A stretch of DNA of 23,705 bases, from assembly GCA_036244855.1 (NCBI GenBank), contig BQKZ01002216.1, positions 75,381 to 99,085 of the forward strand, in the 5' to 3' direction. The notes below the pieces were generated by a model. It made no database searches. It was not told the DNA's origin and saw only the letters and a program-made list of their open reading frames with translations. This stretch comes from Temnopleurus reevesii. Taxonomy: Eukaryota; Echinodermata; Echinoidea; Temnopleuroida; Temnopleuridae. Numbering within the stretch: position 1 is the first letter of the stretch; every line of letters begins with the position of its first letter. The translations under genes and the position numbers were made by a program. Below are positions 1-7,900 of the stretch, piece by piece.

Positions 1-51
1 GGCTCTGTGGGGTGTGTCGATGTTCTCATTCTCCGGACATATCCCATGCAG
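1..51 (+). CDS. BRCA2: BRCA2 exon a (partial): end of first OB2 segment
   Basis: The window opens inside this exon, so its 5' end is missing. It reads GSVGCVDVLILRTYPMQ and ends at CAG before the donor GTAAGC (phase 0). The pattern GxVGCVDVxIxRxYPxQ is how vertebrate BRCA2 runs just before the Tower, with the following exon continuing at (F/W)MEK. No open start is needed here because this is an internal exon. There is little room for another interpretation, since the next exon continues the same alignment directly. Confidence 0.9.
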
Positions 52-1643
52 GTAAGCTCATATTAAAGGCATTTATTAACAATGCCAAACCACAAACTAG
101 GTTTTTCTTCTTTTTTTCGGAAAAGTCAACAAAATTTTCGTTTTTCTGCTTGAGTATAGTATCCCTGTATTGATTCTGCATGTATTTTTGAGAAGAACCA
201 TTTTGAACCCTTACTCTAACTTTTACATCCATCCATTTTTTAAACTTCTTTGTAGAAAGTGAATGAGGAGTAGTCCGACATGACGTCACAGATTCCGTTG
301 TTGTTGCCAATCGCACTGATCCCCATGATTTGCAGTGATCGTCATATCTCTGTGAATTTGAAAATTCATAACTTTTGAATGGTTGTCATGTATTTTTTAT
401 CCTTAGTTCATGGAGAAGCTTTCGGAGGGAGGTAGTGTGTTCCGTAATGCCAAGGAGGAGGCAAAGGCAGCATCTATTCATGCCAGACAGAAACAAAACA
501 AGATGGAACAACTCTTCGCTCAAATTCAGAAGCAGTTTGAATCAAAGCAGGAGAGCAGAGGTAAAATGTTTAGTAAAACTGCAACTGTCCTTATTTGATT
601 GTTACCAATTAGTACAAATTTAATGTTAAAACAATGAATCGATTCATTCTACTCCTCTTACTGGTATTTAGCACAAATCCATCTTTAGTATGATATTAGA
701 AATGGATAAATGTCTCTCATTTGCTCTCTTTGTTACTATTATTCTAAACTTCATAGGTCCTGAGTTGACAGGTGTAGATATATTATTCATGGTGTATTAT
801 TCATAGCTGTCAACTATTACTAATTTTTAGTAATCATTACTAATTTTTTTCCTAAGATTAGTGAAGTTTTGTGTTAAACCTGTTAAAGATAACCAATTTT
901 CAACATAAGCACCATGCACTTCAATGTAAAATATGTGAAGATAACTAATTTTTCCAGAATTATTACTAATTTCTACCGGCTTATGTTGGCAGCTATGAAT
1001 CTTCATGGTGTTATCCAACAGATGCTCAGGCTATGATTCTGTGAGTCTTGGTTTTTCATGTGACATATAGCAGGATGGGTTGTATGTTTAAGAATTACAT
1101 GAGGGTCAATAACATGTTTAGGGCAGTGCTGCTCAAAATTTGCACTGCATGTACTGATAAGTTTCAACTTGCGATCAATTGTAAATTTCTAGCAACAGCC
1201 CCTTAATTTAGGTCAGCAAACAAGGGTTTTTTTGTAATAAACACTGGCATCTTTCTTGTGGAATGTTGACAAAAGGGGTTTATGGATTATGAAACCCTTC
1301 CCAGTCGACTTGCCATGCATCATTATATTGAAGAGTGTAAGGTCTTGAAAATGTGAACAGCTATCGTAGGAACAAAAGGAAGAAGCAGTGTAAAAAAAAA
1401 AAGAGAGAAGTGTTGATAGAGCTGTTCTCTCTACATGTATATGTTGACAGGTAAAGGGAATAAGACGAGGAGGTCTTTCCAATCAATCAGGAGGAGGAAT
1501 GATTCTAGGATAGAGGATCTACAGACTGGTGAAGAACTGTTGGAAGCGATGGAGGCTGCTATAGATCCTGCGGCATTTCAGGCAAGGCTAATGTTTCTAG
1601 TATGGACTGGTGACAATTACAAGTAGTCTGGTGTTGATGATGG

Positions 1644-1689
<46 letters not shown>

Positions 1690-1712
1690 GGTGGTGATAA
1701 TGATGATGGTGG

Positions 1713-1747
<35 letters not shown>

Positions 1748-1902
1748 GTGGTGATGATGATGATGGTGGTGATGATGATGATGATGATGATGATGATAAT
1801 GATGATGCTGATTCTTGTGATGATTTTCGTGGTGGTGATGATGATGATGATGAGGAGGATGATTATGATGGTGAAGGAGATGGTGGTGGTGGTGATGATG
1901 AA

Positions 1903-1949
<47 letters not shown>

Positions 1950-4900
1950 CAGTGATGATGATTGTGATGGTGATGGTAGAAAATGTATCCAGAAGTGAAG
2001 AACTGCTGGATACCATGAAAGCTTTTATCAATCCTGTTGTATTTCAGGCAAGGCAGAGAGGTTTCTAATATGGACTGGTGACAATCATGGTGATGATGAT
2101 TGTGTAGGTGTTGTTGTTGTTGATGATGATGATGATAGGAAATGTGCATAAAGACGAAGTGCTTGAAGCCATGAAAGCAGTTATTGATTCTATTATATTT
2201 CTGGCAAGAATGTGGTTTCCAAACATATGAGTCTAATGATGAAACTGGTGATTACAAGGAGGATGATGATGATATTTACAATGATGATAATGATGATTAT
2301 TTTTTTATGATGACGGCGACAATGACGATGTTGATGGTGATGATGATGACGATATGAAGAAGAAGAAGAAGAAGAAGAAGAAGAAGAAGAAGAAGAAGAA
2401 GAAGAAGATAGATGATGATTCACCTTATTCGGGATATATTCATCTGAACTACGATTCAGAAATGCGCAGTTTTCAAGTTTTGTGTGAAGGATGCTGGATG
2501 TATGTAATTTCTGAAATTGCCCACATTTGTTTCATCTTCCAAATGTTTTCGCCATCTTTGTAGTCTACTCTGAGCGATCGTCAGAGAATGAGTCTTGAAT
2601 CCTACCAAAGATCACAGAATGAGATGAAACAGGCTGATATGCAGGTCGCATTCAATCAAGCACTTTCTCAACAGAATAAAGAGGTATTTTATTATTCCTA
2701 TTTTGATGCCTAGAAAGACTTTAGTGAGGGAGAGAGGGCTCACCACCTAACCCTCACCCAAGATCTTTGGATTTGGAGTAAAGAAGAATGAAGACATTAA
2801 ATAAAATAAAGCTACATGCTCACAAATTTTTCATTTCTATGGGCACATTATTTATGAAAATTTATACATAGATTCTTATTTAGACACATTTCCCAAAGTA
2901 CAAGTACTTGTTACATTGAAATAATTAGTTGTTGTATGAAATACATGATTAACAATACTAAAACAAGGAATTTACAGCACTTTGTATTTTATTATTTTGA
3001 ATATCTTGTGTATTTTCTGTTTATTTTTTGTGCTTGGAATATTTGATTTTATCTGGATATTACAACATTATCAAACAAAGTTATGGCTTTTATGATGATT
3101 CTGTATCTCAAAATGTCATTTAGCAGTAAAAGCCATTTCCCATTCGTTTTAAATAGCATCAACTGTTGGCTGATAGATGAAAGAAAACAGCCACAATGCA
3201 GAAATTTCATTTCCTCTTATTCTGCAGATAAATGTTGAACAAGTGTCACTTCTATAGTCAATAATCAGGGAAGCTGCTTTCTATTTGTGTACATGAAGCT
3301 AAATTGTAAAATCTTGAATGAAGTTGTTTACTTTGTCACTTTTGCTCACAGTGCTAGTCTCTTGTTCATTCTCTTTCCTTCTCTGTCTCACAGGGCAAGT
3401 TTGAGAGAGCGGTAGTCCCTCTCCTCAAGGTCCGCGTTGCCGATTATAGAACTTCCACCAGCAGGAGGCAGCAGACCACGTTCCTGACAATCTGGCGACC
3501 TACAGACGACCTTGTGACGCAGCTCGTCGAAGGGAAGAGGTTTAAAATATTATCTTTGGCAACCTCATCTGGAAGGTAATTCATGAAGCATTCATTTTGC
3601 ATTTTCTCATGAAAGGATTCATAGATATTAACCAGAAATTTAGAAAAATATGTATTTATAAGGTTCCGACTTTACCTGGAAACCTTGAAAATGAGTTGTA
3701 CCTTTTCAGTTCAGGAAAAGTCAGGGACTTTAATACAATAGTTTTGGGGTAATTTAGGATGCGTCAACATAGGTTGAAATAAGTGAATTATGTTGTCCAT
3801 GTAAAGTGGGAAAAAGTAAAAAATCTGTTCCCAATAAGTGGGAACCCTGGTTTAGCAAAAAAAGAAGAAAATTTGTCCCTCTCTTGGTACGATGTTGTAA
3901 CATTGTATTGCAGCAAAGAAGATGAGACGTACATGTAGTATAAGAAATGAGGAAAATATATCTCTCTTTATTTCTGAACCCTAGGTTGAAATGAGTGAAG
4001 TATGTTGACCATGTTAAATGGGGAAAAGTAAGAAATTTGGTCCCAATAAGTAGGAACCCTGGTTTAGCCAAAAAAGAGAGGAAGATTTGTCTCTCTCGGT
4101 GCAAAGTCGTAACATTGCATTGCAGCTCAGAAGATGAGACATATGATAAATGATGAAAATATCTCTCTTTTCAGGAACATGCCTGGAGTGTGTTAGTGCA
4201 GAGTTCTGTCTTGGACCAGAAGCACTAGATACCAAGAGTTACCAGCAGCTACCACCATCCTTCAAAAGAGCTATTTTCCCAGAGCTATCGCTTCAATGCA
4301 GTGGCTTGAAAACAGACCACAAAACAGACCACAAAACCATGAAAATTACAATGCTTAACCATAAAATTATCTCTCTTCTTTATTTCTTGAACCTAGGAAC
4401 ATGCCTGGCATGTGTCCAGTGCAGCTATCTTCAACCAGAGGCACAAGATACCAAGAGTTACCTACAGAATCCTCCATCTTACAGAAGAGTTATGTTCCCC
4501 GAGCAGCCGCTTCAATGCAGTGGTTGGGAAGAGGCTTTACACAGGCAGCCTATGGAGAGTTGGATGTGGTTGGGGTTGTGGTGTCTTTAGAGGAACCCAC
4601 GTAAGTATTGTGAAATGTTCCTCAGAAATAATAAATTATCAGGGATTGTATTCCAATGACCTTTGTGCGCCAGACAGTCATTTCAATGTAGTGGCTTAGG
4701 AGAGGCGTTACACAAGCAGCCTATGGGGAGCTGGATGTGGTAGGCGTTGTGGTTTCTGTAGAAGAACCCAAGTAAGTATATAGTCCAAAGCCTCCCAGAA
4801 ATGATGTGTGGTTTGTATTTAATTATTTATTCATTCATTCAAGTTGTCTTTAAAAGACATGGTAGTCTCATTCAAGCCACAGGCCCTGCCTGGCAAGGGA

Positions 4901-7900
4901 TCCCTGGCTTTTGCATAATGAAAAGATAAGAATATTTCTTTAAAAAAGTTAAAAATCTGGGATTTTATATAGAAGAGTTATGTTCCCCGAGCTGCTGCTT
5001 CAATGCAATGGCATGGGAGATGATTTATACAAGCAGCCTATGGAGAGCTTGATGTAGAAGGCATCGTTGTGGTTTCTTTATTATGAATGTCATTTAAATA
5101 GGACATATGGTCATATTAACAGTAAGATGAAAACACTCATCTGAAGGGCTATATTACGAAAAGAGTCTCGTCTTTTGAATAAGGAATAGCATAAGGATTG
5201 TACTTATGAATACTGGTAGATGAAAAAAATAACATCTATCTGAAATAACGTGGCCATCTTTCTCCAGATAACCAATAAAAACTACTATCCTCACCAGCTT
5301 CACTTTTTAGTAACCCTTGTAGAGAGTTCGTTTTAAGTTTGACTATAGGCACATTATATCATTTTGTGTAATATTAATCTAATGTTATTTCACTTGATAT
5401 GTAGCAATGTTTTGCCAAGTTATGAAAGAGTTAAGAAAGACTTTACACACCAAGCCGTTCTTAAAGTTACGCACAACTTTAAGTTCGACTGGTATTAGGC
5501 CTTGTGCAGAATGCGCGTAATAGTGTAAACAAGAAGGGATACCAGTCAAACGTAAAGTCGTTCTTAAAGTCTTATCTTGGTGAAACACCTCACTGGTATC
5601 AGTTCTTGTGCTATTATCATTACACAAGGTAAAGTACTCCATTCTTTCTTACAGTCATATGTGGTTTTAAGAATGACTTGGTGAAACACCACCGTGGAGA
5701 GATAAATAAGTGCCAAACCTTATTTTATTCCCTGAAATGAAAAAGTGCCTTATAACAGTAATGTTAAACTGATCAACTTTTTCAAGCTTTCTTGAGGTCA
5801 TTGTTCTGCTTTTAATTGGGAAAAACAAATCAGCAATCCTAAATGCTTATAAGGATAACTTCTTTCCACCCCTATAGAACCGATATCTTTTTCATTGCTT
5901 TTCTCACATTTCTGTGATTTCAGAAACCAGCCAGGTAGCTCCCACTGCCATGCTGTGTACCTCGCCGACCAAGACGGGTCTACCATGGCCATCAAATTCT
6001 GGACAAGCCCTTCCGTAAGTTTCACCATAATTCTAGCTTTTTTATGAAAGAAAATTATTCATTTTAATGCTCATAACGTTTTTTGTCACTAACTTCACAC
6101 CCAACCCTAAGGTAGCCTACTGATACGCACAGTTCTCAACCATCTCAAGGCTGTATTTTTTTTTTAATGATTATCAATTATGAATCATCATCCATATTTT
6201 TTGTCTTTAGGCTCTGCATCTAGATGACATGCTGAAACCAGGTTAATTCATCTCGGTGAGCAATCTCCAGTATCGCTCCCCGTCTGCAGTGACTCTTTAC
6301 TGCTACAGCATCGGACTACACCCTCTTCACACCCAATCCCAAGGCAGCCTACCTACGCACAGCTCTCAATCAGCTTACGCATCATTTTTGTAATCATCTT
6401 TCATATTTTTGTCTTTAGGCTCTGCACCTAGATGATATGCTGAAGCCAGGTTCATTCATCGCAGTCAGCAATCTCCAGTACTGCTCCCCCGCTGCAGTGA
6501 CTCTACCCACGGCTACGGCTTCAGACTATACCCTTTTCACACCAAACACCAAGGTAGCATACCTACGCACAGCTCTCAATCAGCTCAAATCTTCCTTTTT
6601 GTAATCATCTTCCATATTTGTTGTCCTCAGGCTCTCCATCTAGACGACATGCTGAAGTTCGGTTCATTTTCTTCAGTAGGCAATCTCCAGTAAAGCTAGG
6701 ACTGTACCTACTGCTACATTTTTAGACTCCACTCTTTCCACAATCATTCGCAAAAGAGTTCCATCTAATTGTTATAGGACATTTAGAGTTTCTGCATTGT
6801 CATATATCCTAAGATTGGGTCTCAATATTGATTATTTTGAACATTTTTTGTCTTTTGGCTTTGCATCTAGATGACATGCTGAAACCAGGTTCATTCATCT
6901 CTGTCAGCAATCTCCAGTATCGCTCCCCTGCTGCAGTGACTCTGCCTACCGCTACAGCATCGGACTACACCCTCTTCACACCAAACATCAAGGCGGCATA
7001 CCTACGCACAGCTGTAAACCAATTCAAAGTTGCATATAGTTGAAATCTCTTAAGAATCATCATCTTATTATCTTTTGTGTTTAGGCTTTGCATCTAGAAG
7101 ACATGCTGAAGCCAGGTTCATTCATCTCAGTCAGCAATCTCCAATATCGCTCCCCGTTTGCAGTGACCCTACCCACGGCTAGAACATCATCTAAACAGTA
7201 ATGAAACCTTACTAAAATGAGTTTTGATTGTACATCATCTTCTTTATACTTGGGCTTTGAATCTAGATGACATGCTGAAGCCGGGTTCATACGTCTCATT
7301 CAGCAATCTCCAGTAAAGCTATGACTCTACCTACTTCTACGATTTGAGACTCCACTCTTTCCACAGCCATCACAAAAGTAGTTCCATCTATTAAATTGTT
7401 ACTGGAGTTTCCGCATTGTCTGATGTCTTAAGTCTCTATGATAATTAACTTGCATATTTGTTTTCTTTAGGCGCTTCATCTTGACGACATGCTGAAGCCG
7501 GGTTCACTCATCTCTGTGAGCAATCTCCAGTACCGCTCCCCTGCCGCGGTGACTCTGCCGACCGCTACAGCTTCGGACTATACCCTCTTCACACCAAACC
7601 CCAAGGCAGCCTATCTACGCACAGCTCTCAACCAACTCAAAGCGGCAATCAAGGTGAGATATTAATTTTGTATTGAATGCCAGTCACCACTTCTAAAACA
7701 GTTTCATTGTACATCTATGTCTCTTGATAAACCCTAATAATAGTTTACTTGTTATGAATTACAAAAGGTCTCTGAAATTGCTTGCCATTTATAAACCATG
7801 AATTAGCTTCCTGTGGAAAATATAAAAGTATGAAAAAAAGTTAATAGAAAAAAATGTTTACGACCAAACAACGCTATTTTGAAAAACTAGCATTTGAGGG

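Larger units (their letters stand above)
6094..7653 (+). repeat. Tandem array of BRCA2 exon h units (about 210-base period)
   Basis: A tail fragment at 6094 is followed by unit starts (GCTYTGCATCTAGATGACAT or close) at 6211, 6419, 6631, 6858, 7085, 7254 and 7471. Spacings are 208, 212, 227, 227, 169 and 217 bases. Each unit is a short intron tail with a 3' splice site plus all or part of the 183-base exon. Only the last unit is intact. Units at 6631 and 7254 share a distinctive degenerate 3' part (AGACTCCACTCTTTCCACA), which indicates that a multi-unit block was itself duplicated. Confidence 0.95.

Noticed and set aside
1559..2149. Long frames of poly-His, poly-Ile and poly-Met on both strands
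   Set aside because: They are readings of a GAT microsatellite inside a BRCA2 intron.
4150..4590. A 146-codon frame running through pseudo-copy 1 and exon f
   Set aside because: It is a shifted frame of the exon-f duplication. It has no domain and does not splice in phase, whereas the other frame matches BRCA2.
6211..7653. Mutually exclusive alternative exons encoding OB3 variants
   Set aside because: Stops, lost acceptors and missing donors in all but the last copy make this untenable from sequence alone. Copy B is kept only as a weak possibility.
6094..7653. CRISPR-like array because of regular spacing
   Set aside because: The repeats are coding exon copies of about 180 bases in an animal gene; there are no short repeats with unique spacers.
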